Shown here piece after piece: positions 52,837-61,002 of a DNA stretch of 64,000 nucleotides (the stretch's first letter is position 1; every line of letters starts with the position of its first letter). A program made the translations under genes and the position numbers. This DNA is from Dongia_A sp044226685 (GTDB taxonomy: Bacteria; Pseudomonadota; Alphaproteobacteria; Dongiales; Dongiaceae), in assembly GCA_044226685.1 (NCBI GenBank), contig JBGAGP010000002.1:39655-103654 (forward strand). Reading direction: 5' to 3'. The notes below the pieces were generated by a model. The model saw only the letters and a program-made list of their open reading frames with translations, made no database searches and was not told the DNA's origin.

Positions 52837-54342
52837 ATGGCCCAATCGCCCGCCCAGGCGCTGCAACACTTCCTCGGCACCGATCTCGACACCTTGCTGC
52901 GTCCGGGTGAGAGCGGCGACGGTTTTCCCGAGGCGCTGGCGCTGCTGCGCCGGGCGTCGGAAAGCGTGCCCGCCTATGGCGCCATGCTGCAGAAGGCGGG
53001 GATCGGCCCGGGTGACATCCTGGAGGCGGGGGACTTTGCCCGCCTGCCGCTGCTCACCAAGGAGAACTATGTCCGCCGTTTCCCGCTCGAGGCGCTGGTC
53101 GAGGGCGGCGACCTGGCGGCGTGCGATTTCTTCGCCGTGTCCTCCGGCTCGACCGGGGAGCCGACGCTGTGGCCACGCGGCCTGCACCACGAACTCGCCA
53201 TCGCCCAGCGCTTCGAGCAGGTGTTCCGCGACGGCTTCCAGGCGCGGCACCGGAAAACCCTGGCGGTGGTCTGCTTCGCGCTCGGCTCCTGGGTCGGCGG
53301 CATGTACACGACCTCCTGCCTGCGCTGGTTGGCGGCCAAGGGCTATCCGCTGCTGATCGTTACCCCCGGAAACAAGATCGACGAGATCCTGCGCGTGACC
53401 CGTCGGCTGGCGCCGGATTTCGAGCAGACCGTGCTGCTCGGCTATCCACCGTTCCTGAAGGAGGTGGTCGATGCCGGCCGGGCCGAGGGCCTGGCCTGGG
53501 AAAGGCACAATATCCGCCTGGTCACCGCCGGTGAGGTATTCTCCGAGGCCTGGCGCGACCTGGTGCTGGAACGGCTGGGCCAGACCGAGGTGCTCAACAG
53601 CATCGCCTCGCTCTATGGCACCGCCGACGCCGGCGTGCTGGGCAACGAGACGCCGCTCTCGGTGGCGATCCGCCGATTCGTCGCCGAACGCCCCGACCTG
53701 GCACGCTCGCTGTTCGGCGAGGAACGCCTGCCGACGCTCTGCCAGTACGATCCCACGTCCCGCTATTTCGAGACGGTCGAGGGCGACAACGGCCGCACGC
53801 TCGCCTTCAGCGGAGACAATGGCGCGCCCTTGCTGCGCTACCACATCGCCGATCACGGCGGCATCATCGGGTTCGAGCGGATGCGGGCGCTGCTGGCCGA
53901 GCACAGCTTCGATCCGCAGACGGCCCTGACCCAGGCCGGGTTGCCGCCCGCCCGCCATCTGCCCTTCGTCTATGTCTTCGGCCGCGCGAACTTCGCCGTC
54001 TCGTTCTTCGGCGCCAACATCTTCCCGGAAACCATCAGCCTGGCGCTGGAAGGCGCTGGCCTGAGCGGCTGGACCACCGGCAAGTTCGTCATGGAGGTGA
54101 AGGAGGGGCTGGCTGAGCGGCCGCGCTTCACCGTGGCGATCGAGCTGGCCGAAGGCGAGGACGCCGCGGCCGAAAGGGTGGCGCAGGCGGAGCGCGCCAT
54201 CCTGGAGACGTTGCTTGCCCGCAACAGCGAATACGCCAACTACGTCTCGCCGGCCGACCAGGGGCCGGTCGCCACCTTGTGGCCAAAGGGTCACCCCGAA
54301 TACTTCCCGGTCGGCGTGAAGCACCGCTATAGTCGCAAGTAG
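52837..54342 (+). CDS. Phenylacetate-CoA ligase (PaaK)-like adenylate-forming enzyme
   Basis: 501 aa. Adenylation signature DFFAVSSGSTGEPTLWPRGLHHE near residue 97; substrate-side RLVTAGEVFSEAWRDLVLERLG and IASLYGTADAGVLGNETPLSV correspond to the usual A4-A5 motifs, and a C-terminal mobile domain contains GRANFAVSFFGANIFPETISLAL. These ligases turn aryl- or alkyl-acids into CoA thioesters; other relatives act in coenzyme F390-type or natural-product chemistry. The exact acid is unknown. It could use arylacetates produced around the oxidoreductase at 44512, though that is inference only. Confidence 0.8.
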   Translation: MAQSPAQALQHFLGTDLDTLLRPGESGDGFPEALALLRRASESVPAYGAMLQKAGIGPGDILEAGDFARLPLLTKENYVRRFPLEALVEGGDLAACDFFAVSSGSTGEPTLWPRGLHHELAIAQRFEQVFRDGFQARHRKTLAVVCFALGSWVGGMYTTSCLRWLAAKGYPLLIVTPGNKIDEILRVTRRLAPDFEQTVLLGYPPFLKEVVDAGRAEGLAWERHNIRLVTAGEVFSEAWRDLVLERLGQTEVLNSIASLYGTADAGVLGNETPLSVAIRRFVAERPDLARSLFGEERLPTLCQYDPTSRYFETVEGDNGRTLAFSGDNGAPLLRYHIADHGGIIGFERMRALLAEHSFDPQTALTQAGLPPARHLPFVYVFGRANFAVSFFGANIFPETISLALEGAGLSGWTTGKFVMEVKEGLAERPRFTVAIELAEGEDAAAERVAQAERAILETLLARNSEYANYVSPADQGPVATLWPKGHPEYFPVGVKHRYSRK

Positions 54343-54373
54343 CGTTCCTCCGGCAAGCAATGCAGAGACTGGA

Positions 54374-55069
54374 ATGACGTACCAGGGCAACCCCTTGCAG
54401 CCTTTCCTTACCGCGCGGGGCCGGCTGCTGGTGGCATTGGCGATGGGGCTCGTCTGCTACGGGACGCTCGGTCTGCCGGCGGCCTTGGAGCGGGTGTCCA
54501 GCGCGTCCTTGCGTGTGGCGCTTTCCTGGGATGTCGGCGTTGCCGTCTACCTGCTGCAGGCGCTCGCCATGATGTGGCGACACGACATGGAGCGGATCCG
54601 GGCGCGCGCCAGATTGATCGACATCAGGTTGATCGAGATCGTTGCCATCGTCGGGCTCGCCGCTGCTTTCAGCGTGTTCTCGGTGGCCAAGGTGCTGGCG
54701 GAGGCGCGCGGCCTGGTCGCCGGCGAGCGCGCCGCCCATGTCGCGGTTGCCGCGCTCACCGTATTCTTGTCCTGGGTTTCCATGCACGTGATCTATGCCG
54801 TGCATTACGCGCACATCTATTACGACCCGGCCGAGCGCAGCAAGGCCGACAAGGTGCGCGGTGGCCTCGATTTCCCGGGCCAGGCCGAGCCGGACTACTG
54901 GGACTTTGTCTATTTCTCCTTCGTCATCGGCATGACCTGCCAGGTGTCCGACGTGCAGATCACGGCGCGCGACATGCGCCACCTGGCGACCGCACAGGGC
55001 ATCATCGCCTTCTTCTACAACGCGATGGTGGTGGCGCTCGCGGTCAGCGTCGCCGCCAACTTGATCTGA
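54374..55069 (+). CDS. DUF1345 membrane protein
   Basis: 231 aa with about five to six hydrophobic helices. The last third shows DFPGQAEPDYWDFVYFSFVIGMTCQVSDVQITARDMR, the signature of DUF1345, close to the ion-channel-like filter region seen in two-pore membrane proteins. Function unknown. It follows the ligase by 31 nt and may be co-transcribed with it. Confidence 0.88.
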   Translation: MTYQGNPLQPFLTARGRLLVALAMGLVCYGTLGLPAALERVSSASLRVALSWDVGVAVYLLQALAMMWRHDMERIRARARLIDIRLIEIVAIVGLAAAFSVFSVAKVLAEARGLVAGERAAHVAVAALTVFLSWVSMHVIYAVHYAHIYYDPAERSKADKVRGGLDFPGQAEPDYWDFVYFSFVIGMTCQVSDVQITARDMRHLATAQGIIAFFYNAMVVALAVSVAANLI

Positions 55070-55102
55070 GCCGCACGCGAGTGCTGGACCCTCCGGGGTG
55101 GA

Positions 55103-56410
55103 TCAGACCACCTGGCGCAGTTCGCCGAGGAACCGATCCATCTCGTGCGACAGCTCGGCTGCCTGGCGCTTCAACGCATCCACCGACTTGACCAGTTCCG
55201 CCGCCGCCAGCCCGGTTTCTCCGGTCTCCTGCCGCACGGCGGTGATGTTGCCGGCGACATCGTTGGCGCCGGCGGAGGCCTGCTCGACGTTGCGGGCGAT
55301 CTCCGCCGTTGCCGAGCTCTGCTGCTCCATCGCCGCGGCGATCGCGGCGGTCGCCTCGTTCATCTGGCCGATGATGTCGCGGGTGCCGTGGATCGTCGCC
55401 GCCACGGACTGGACGGCGTTCTGGATCGCGGCGACCTGGGTGATGATGTCGTCGCTGGCGCCCGCGGTCTGGTTCGCCAGGTTCTTGACCTCGGACGCCA
55501 CCACGGTGAAGCCCTTGCCGGCCTCGCCCGCCCGCGCGGCCTCGATCGTCGCGTTGAGCGCCAGGAGGTTGGTCTGGGCGGCAATCTCCTTGATCAGCTT
55601 GATGACCTCGCCGATATGGCCGGCGGTCGCCACCAGGCCGTCGACCTCGCGTTCCGCGGTATCGCTGCGCTCGACCATGTTGCGGGCCACCTCAACGGAA
55701 CGGTGGACCTGGCGGTTGATCTCGCCGATCGAAGCGGTGAGCTCCTCGGTCGCGGCGGCGACGGTTTGCAGGCTGACCGAAGCCTCCTCGCTGGACGTCG
55801 CGACGGCGACGCTGCGCTCCTTGGTCTTGCTGGCGACGTCGTTCAGCGCCACGACGGTGCGGCCGAGTTCGGTCGAGGCGGTGTCGAGTTCCTTGACCAC
55901 CTTGGCGGCGCTCGATTCGAAGCGGTTGGTTGCGCCGGAGAAGGCGTCGACCTTGCTGCTGGTACTTTCAGTGGCGCCGTTGATGATGCCGGCGCCGCGG
56001 CGGAAGGCGCCGTGCATTCCCGTTTCGATCACGCGGCGATAGTAGATCTGGTTGGTGACGGCGGCGAGCGACGCCTGCGCCTCGCGCACGAAGGAATCGG
56101 CCTGGTCGGCGAAATCGTTCACCGACCACAGCATCTCGCCGAGCAGCCCGGTTTCCGTGACGTCGCAGATACGGCGCTCGAAGTCGCCCTTCGTCAGCGC
56201 CTGCAAGGTGCCGAGCGCGGTCCGCAGCCGATCGGCCAGTCGGCCCGTGCCGACGAGCGCGGCGCCGACCGGCAGCAGTGCCGCCGCCAGGATTGCGGCG
56301 ACGGCGAGCGGCGGAGCCTGCAGGGCGAGCAGGGCGATGGCGGCCACCAGCATGGCCGCCGCAACCGCCAGGGCCAGCCTCTGGCTAGATGGAGAAGATA
56401 AAGCGGTCAT
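55103..56410 (-). CDS. Methyl-accepting chemotaxis protein, Aer-like signalling half (pair 1)
   Basis: 435 aa from the ATG at 56410; the open frame continues upstream but only within the PAS gene. A hairpin of two transmembrane helices near residues 12-52 (LALAVAAAMLVAAIALLAL, AVAAILAAALLPVGAAL) has almost no periplasmic part. HAMP-like and coiled-coil regions follow, with the MCP signalling tip EIAAQTNLLALNATIEAARAGEAGKGF. No C-terminal CheR/CheB pentapeptide (ends FLGELRQVV). The start lies 26 nt inside the preceding PAS gene, so translation of the two is coupled. The membrane hairpin and partner PAS protein together repeat the Aer energy-taxis receptor design. Confidence 0.9.
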   Translation of the reverse strand: MTALSSPSSQRLALAVAAAMLVAAIALLALQAPPLAVAAILAAALLPVGAALVGTGRLADRLRTALGTLQALTKGDFERRICDVTETGLLGEMLWSVNDFADQADSFVREAQASLAAVTNQIYYRRVIETGMHGAFRRGAGIINGATESTSSKVDAFSGATNRFESSAAKVVKELDTASTELGRTVVALNDVASKTKERSVAVATSSEEASVSLQTVAAATEELTASIGEINRQVHRSVEVARNMVERSDTAEREVDGLVATAGHIGEVIKLIKEIAAQTNLLALNATIEAARAGEAGKGFTVVASEVKNLANQTAGASDDIITQVAAIQNAVQSVAATIHGTRDIIGQMNEATAAIAAAMEQQSSATAEIARNVEQASAGANDVAGNITAVRQETGETGLAAAELVKSVDALKRQAAELSHEMDRFLGELRQVV

Positions 56411-56909
56411 AGTCGATCCCCGCCGTCTTGAGCTTGTCCACCAGCAGCGCGAAGGCCGCATGCATGCCCTGCTTGCGGTCCGCGTGCTTCTGTTCCACGG
56501 AAAGCAGCTCGGCATAGAGCGGCTCGATGATGGTGGTGATCTTGGTCTTGTCGGCCACGCGACGGTTGGAGTGATAGCCGACGACCTTGCCGTCCGGCCC
56601 ATAGGACGGCGTCACATGGGCGAAGACCCAGTAGTGATCGCCCGACATGGCGCGGTTGACGACATAGGCGAAAACCTCGTGGCCGCCGGCCAGGCGGTCC
56701 CACAGCAGCTTGAACACGCAGCGCGGCATGGCCGGGTGGCGGATGATGCTGTGCGGCGCGCCGATCGCCTGCTTAAGCCCGAGCTGGGCGATGCTCAGGA
56801 AGACGCGATTGACGTAGGTGATGTGACCCTTGAGGTCGGTCTTGGTGACGATGACATCGTCGGCACTGAAGGTCCGTTCGTGCCCGGTCAGGGTGACGTT
56901 CGATCGCAT
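56385..56909 (-). CDS. PAS-domain protein, Aer-like sensor half (pair 1)
   Basis: 174 aa from the ATG at 56909; the frame is open further upstream. Residues 10-110 are an Aer-type PAS domain: DDVIVTKTDLKGHITYVNRVFL, IGAPHSIIRHPAMPRCVFKLLWDRL, GDHYWVFAHVTPSYGPDGKVVGYHSNRR. Aer binds FAD here and reports redox state. The last 55 residues are helical (IEPLYAELLSVEQKHADRKQGM), like the Aer linker, and end DYDRFIFSI. No membrane helix. The stop lies 26 nt after the start of the MCP gene. Sensing of redox or oxygen is inferred from Aer. Confidence 0.85.
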   Translation of the reverse strand: MRSNVTLTGHERTFSADDVIVTKTDLKGHITYVNRVFLSIAQLGLKQAIGAPHSIIRHPAMPRCVFKLLWDRLAGGHEVFAYVVNRAMSGDHYWVFAHVTPSYGPDGKVVGYHSNRRVADKTKITTIIEPLYAELLSVEQKHADRKQGMHAAFALLVDKLKTAGIDYDRFIFSI

Positions 56910-57079
56910 GAGGGCCCCGTTCTCCGCTTTCGGCGGAGGATGGCGCCGAAATTGCCAAGAAGTGCTTAAACAAGATGGTGTTGCTCTGCGACAGAGTGTG
57001 GCACTTGTCGCTGTCCCGCAGGCACAAGGGCTCCACATCATTCAGCCTAAGCCGAACTGCCGAGCCGCCCGCTGCGGGG

Positions 57080-58384
57080 TCAGATCACCTGCCGCAATTC
57101 GCCGAGGAATCCGCCCAGTTCGCGCGCCAGCGTGCCCGATTGGCGTTTCAGCGATTCGACCGATCCGACCAGGCTCCGCGCCGAGCTTTCGGTATCGTCG
57201 GTCGCTTTGCGGACCTCGCCGATGGTGCCCGCGACTTCACTGGCGCCAGCGGAGGCCTGGTCGACGTTCTTGGCGATCTCCGCGGTGGCGGCGCTTTGCT
57301 GTTCCATCGCCGCCGCGATCACCGTGGTGGCTTCGTTCATCTCCTGTATCACGCCGCGGGTCTCGTGCATCATGCCGGCCACGGTCGCAACGGAACTCTG
57401 AATCGCGTTCACCTGGGCGATGATATCGTCGGTCGCGTTGGCCGTCTGCCGCGCCAGGTTCTTCACCTCGGAGGCCACCACCGCGAATCCCTTGCCGGCT
57501 TCGCCGGCGCGCGCCGCCTCGATGGTGGCATTGAGCGCCAGCAGGTTGGTCTGCGCCGCAATGTCCCGGATGAGGACGACGACCTGGCCGATCTTGTCGG
57601 CGGCGGAAACCAGGCCATCCACTTCCACGCTGGCCTTCTCGGTCTGGCCGGCCACGTTGCGGGCAACCTCGGCGGAACGATGGACCTGGCGGTTGATCTC
57701 GCCGATCGAGGAACTCAGCTCGCCGGTCGAGGCGACGACGCTGCTCAGGCTGGCCGAGGCCTGCTGGCTGGCCGCCGCCACCGTGACGCTGCGCTCGCTG
57801 GTCGAGACGGCGACCTCGTTCAGCGCCACCGCCGTTTCCCGCAGCTGCTCCGAGGCGGCATCCAGGTCCTTGACCACGCCGGCGGCGGTGGCTTCGAAGC
57901 GGGATGTGGCGCCCTCGAACTCCTGCACCTTCTTGTCCATGGCGCCGGTGGCGCCGTTGATGATGCTGGCGCCGTTGCGGAAGGCGCCCAGCATGCCGGT
58001 CTCGATGACGCGCCGGTAATAGAGTCCGTTGGTGACCGCCTGCAGCGACGCCTGCGCCTCACGCACGAAGGAATCGGCGCGGTCGGCGAAGTCGTTGATT
58101 CCCCACAGCAGCTCGCCGACCAGGCCGGTCTCGGTGACGTCGTTCAGCCGCCGCTCGAAATTGCCGCGCTGCAACGCCTCGAGGGTTTCCTGTGCCTGGC
58201 TCAGGCGGAAGACCAGCCGGCGCGCACCGATCAAGGCGGCGGCGATCGGCAGCGCCGTCGCCACGAGGCAGAGGCCGGCCACGGCCGGCGCGCCCAACAG
58301 GAGAGCACCCGCCGACAAGGCCAGGCAGCCGAGCGCCGCGAACTGGCAGGCGACCTGTCTAGATGGAGAAGACAAAGCGATCAT
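57080..58384 (-). CDS. Methyl-accepting chemotaxis protein, Aer-like signalling half (pair 2)
   Basis: 434 aa from the ATG at 58384. A paralogue of the 55103 product with the same design: two-helix membrane hairpin (CQFAALGCLALSAGALLLGA, AGLCLVATALPIAAALIG), the shared VTETGLVGELLWGINDFADRADSFVREAQASLQAVT block, MCP signalling tip EAARAGEAGKGFAVVASEVKNLA, and the C-terminal FLGELRQVI. Also begins 26 nt inside the preceding PAS gene, so the overlap is a conserved feature of the pair and not a sequencing accident. Confidence 0.9.
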   Translation of the reverse strand: MIALSSPSRQVACQFAALGCLALSAGALLLGAPAVAGLCLVATALPIAAALIGARRLVFRLSQAQETLEALQRGNFERRLNDVTETGLVGELLWGINDFADRADSFVREAQASLQAVTNGLYYRRVIETGMLGAFRNGASIINGATGAMDKKVQEFEGATSRFEATAAGVVKDLDAASEQLRETAVALNEVAVSTSERSVTVAAASQQASASLSSVVASTGELSSSIGEINRQVHRSAEVARNVAGQTEKASVEVDGLVSAADKIGQVVVLIRDIAAQTNLLALNATIEAARAGEAGKGFAVVASEVKNLARQTANATDDIIAQVNAIQSSVATVAGMMHETRGVIQEMNEATTVIAAAMEQQSAATAEIAKNVDQASAGASEVAGTIGEVRKATDDTESSARSLVGSVESLKRQSGTLARELGGFLGELRQVI

Positions 58385-58884
58385 AGTCGGTGCCCCCGTC
58401 AGTCAGTTTCTGCATCAGCGCCGCATAGGCCATGTTCATGCCCTGCTTGCGGTCGGCGTATTTCTGCTCGATCGCCCGCAACTCGGCATAGAGCGGCTTG
58501 ATCACCGCCTCGATGGCGGACTTTTTTTGGGGCGCGGCGATTGGAGTGGTAGCCGCTCAGCTGGCCGTTCCCGCCATAGGACGGTGTCGCGTGGGCGAAG
58601 ACCCAGTAATGATCACCCGAGAATGCGCGGTTCAGGACATAGGCGAAGATCTCCTTGCCGTTCTCGATCCGCTCCCAGAGCAGCTTGAACACACAGCGCG
58701 GCATGTCGGGATGGCGGATCAGGCTGTGCGGCGCGCCGATCGCGTCGTCGAGTGTCAGTTCGGAAATGCCCAGGAATACCCGGTTGGCGTAGGTGATTTG
58801 GCCCTTGAGATCGGTCTTGGTGACGATGACGTCGTTCTCACCAAAGCTGCGTTCGCAGCCGGTGAGAGAGGTATTGTTTCTCAT
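58359..58884 (-). pseudogene. PAS-domain protein, Aer-like sensor half (pair 2), frameshifted in an A7 run
   Basis: The gene begins MRNNTSLTGCERSFGENDVI and has the whole Aer-type PAS domain (FLGISELTLDDAIGAPHS, GDHYWVFAHATPSYGG, GYHSNRR). At a run of seven A on the coding strand (58522-58528 on plus) the frame changes and translation would end at 58399 after an unrelated tail. With six A, the frame continues PKKSAIEAVIKPLYAELRAIEQKYADRKQGM and ends DYDRFVFSI at 58359. That gives 174 aa, exactly the length of its paralogue at 56385. So one base is inserted, by error, mutation or slippage in a homopolymer. Confidence 0.85.
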
Positions 58885-59014
58885 CTAAGCGCCTGTTTGG
58901 TCTCGGTTTTCCGGGACAATTACATTCGCTTATAAAAGAATGATTAAATGTAGGGGTAATGATTAACCCCGAATACCTTAGGGCTATATCGCGCGCGCCC
59001 GACGGCCGCAGCCT
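58885..59014. other. AT-rich gap between the PAS gene and the acyl-CoA synthetase gene
   Basis: 130 nt, clearly richer in A+T than the rest of the window. It contains TTATAAAAG (58929-58937) and a GGGGT/ACCCC short inverted repeat (58953-58970). It probably holds the promoter of the PAS-MCP genes on the minus strand. No gene is seen. Confidence 0.4.
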
Positions 59015-60811
59015 TTACCCGCGCTCGTAGAGCCTCCCGATGGCATCGCCCCAGCGCTCGCGGATCTTGTGGCGGCGGATCTTCATCGACGGCGTCAGCA
59101 TCGCGTTGTCGATGGTGAAGGCCTCGGGCAGCAGCGCGAAGCGGCGGATGCGCTCGATGGCGGAGAGGCTGGAATTGACGCGCTCGATCGCAGCACCCAT
59201 CGCCTTGTGGAACTCGGCATTCTCGACCAGCGCCGAGAGTTCGCCACTGACGCCGTTTTTCGTTGCCCACTCCCTGGCGAAATCCGCATCCGGCACCAGC
59301 AGCGCCACCACATGCGGGTGGCGGTCGCCGTGCGCCATCGCCTGGGCGATCTCCGGCTGCAGCACCAGGAAGCCTTCGATGCGCGCCGGCGAGACGTTGT
59401 CGCCGCCGGACAGCACGATGATGTCCTTCTTGCGGTCGGTGATCTTGAGATAGCCGTCGGCGTCGAACTCGCCGATGTCGCCGGTATAGAGCCAGCCGTC
59501 GCCGATGGCGCGCTGCGTCGAGTCCGGATCGCGCCAGTAGCCCTTCATCACCGCCTCGCCCTTGACCAGGATCTCGCCGTCCTCGGCGATGCGCGCTTCC
59601 AGCCCGTCGAAGATCGGGCCGACGGTGTCGATCTTGATCTTCTTCGGCCGGTTGGCGCTGATGACGGGAGAGGCCTCGGTCTGGCCGTAGCCCTGCAGCA
59701 GCGGCACGCCGAGGGCGAGGAAGAAGATGCCGATTTCGTAGTTGAGCGCAGCACCACCGGAGACGAAGGCCTTCAGCCTGCCGCCGAAGCGCTTGGCCAC
59801 CTTGCGCCGGACCAGCAGGTCGCAGATGCGGTCGAGCAGCTTCTCCTTCAAGGTCAGCGTGCCCGGATGCTCGTAGCGCTTGCGGCCCAGGGCATAGGCG
59901 AGGTCGAACATGCGGCGCTGGAACGGCGTCGCCTTGGCCAGGCCGCGCTGGATGCGCTGGTGGATCACCTCGTAGAGCCGCGGCACCGCGGTCATGATGG
60001 TGGGTCGCGCCTCGGCCATGTTGTCGGTCAGCTTGTCGATGCTCTCGGCGTAGTAGATCTGCGCGCCGATGGAGATCGGCAGGAACTGTCCCGCCGTGTG
60101 CTCATAGGAATGCGACAGCGGCAGGAAGGACAGGAACACGTCGTTGCCGATGCCGACTTCGAGCAGCAGCCGATGGGCGCCCTGGATGTTGCACAGGATC
60201 GAGCCGTGGGTGAGCATGACGCCCTTGGGCGTGCCACCGGTGCCGGAGGTGTAGATGATGCAGCAGGTCTCCGCCCGCGCCAGGGCGGCCGTCCGGGCGT
60301 CGACCTCGGCATCGAGCCGGGCGTCGCCAAGTTCCGTCGCCTCGCTCCAGGTCAGGACACGGAGGGGGATCTGCTGGGTCATGCCGAGCGGTTCCATGGC
60401 GACGACGAAGCCGAGATCGGGCGCCTGCATCGCCGCCGGCAAGGCGCGCTTGGCGATGCCGGGTCCCGACAGGACTAGCCCGCGCGCGCCGCTATGGGTG
60501 AGGACGTGGCGGTTGTCCTCCGTCGTGTTGGTGGCGAAGGCGGGCACGGTGACGGCGCCCACCGCCATGATGGCGAGATCGGCGATCAGCCATTCCGGCC
60601 GGTTTTCGGCGATGAGGGCGATGCGGTCGCCCGGCTGCACGCCGAGCGCGATCAGCCCGCGCGCCAGCGCCCGCACATCGGCCGCCACCGCGCCCCAGTT
60701 CAAGGGCGCGAAGGCGCCATCCACCTTGCGCCACAGGAACGGCCGGTGCGGCAGCCGGGCCGCCTGGTCGAAGAACAGCCGCGGCAGGCTGGGGATGGAC
60801 TCGTAGTTCAT
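59015..60811 (-). CDS. Long-chain acyl-CoA synthetase/AMP-dependent ligase (FadD15-like)
   Basis: 598 aa from the ATG at 60811, with AGGGAAA upstream; the frame is open farther, but the site and family start support this one. P-loop IIYTSGTGGTPKGVMLTHG (residues about 178-196), the conserved GYGQTEASPVIS motif A5, and DGWLYTGDIGEFDADGYLKITDRKKDIIVLSGGDNVSP near the C-terminal hinge. It makes acyl-CoA and AMP from fatty acid, ATP and CoA in the cytoplasm. The lysine-containing A10 part is retained near the C terminus. Chain-length preference is unknown. Confidence 0.9.
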   Translation of the reverse strand: MNYESIPSLPRLFFDQAARLPHRPFLWRKVDGAFAPLNWGAVAADVRALARGLIALGVQPGDRIALIAENRPEWLIADLAIMAVGAVTVPAFATNTTEDNRHVLTHSGARGLVLSGPGIAKRALPAAMQAPDLGFVVAMEPLGMTQQIPLRVLTWSEATELGDARLDAEVDARTAALARAETCCIIYTSGTGGTPKGVMLTHGSILCNIQGAHRLLLEVGIGNDVFLSFLPLSHSYEHTAGQFLPISIGAQIYYAESIDKLTDNMAEARPTIMTAVPRLYEVIHQRIQRGLAKATPFQRRMFDLAYALGRKRYEHPGTLTLKEKLLDRICDLLVRRKVAKRFGGRLKAFVSGGAALNYEIGIFFLALGVPLLQGYGQTEASPVISANRPKKIKIDTVGPIFDGLEARIAEDGEILVKGEAVMKGYWRDPDSTQRAIGDGWLYTGDIGEFDADGYLKITDRKKDIIVLSGGDNVSPARIEGFLVLQPEIAQAMAHGDRHPHVVALLVPDADFAREWATKNGVSGELSALVENAEFHKAMGAAIERVNSSLSAIERIRRFALLPEAFTIDNAMLTPSMKIRRHKIRERWGDAIGRLYERG

Positions 60812-60930
60812 GCGTTTCCCTGACCCGGCGTTCCCGGCTAAGTGTTTTTGCTGGTTGGCGATTTTACCGCCCGCGTTTCCCTTGGCGCGGCCGCGCGGGC
60901 TCCCATATAAATCAGGTCCAGCGGAATGCC

Positions 60931-60957
60931 AAAGCCCCGAATTTTTGCCGGGGCTTT
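60931..60957. other. Strong hairpin in the divergent region before pepF
   Basis: AAAGCCCCG (60931-60939) and CGGGGCTTT (60949-60957) form a perfect 9-bp stem with a 9-nt AT-rich loop, 45 nt before the pepF start. No T run follows and no gene ends here, so it is not a normal terminator; it might be a leader structure of the pepF transcript. Confidence 0.4.
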
Positions 60958-61002
60958 GACGACACATTCGCCCCCACAGGATCTGCCCGAACAGGATTTC
61001 CC

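Noticed and set aside
58522..58528. Programmed -1 frameshift at the A7 run
   Set aside because: The intact frame needs a +1 (or -2) shift, not the -1 shift that A AAA AAG sites favour. A base insertion or loss of one A in the transcript is the simpler reading.
60931..60957. Rho-independent terminator
   Set aside because: No gene ends next to it on either strand and no T run follows the stem.
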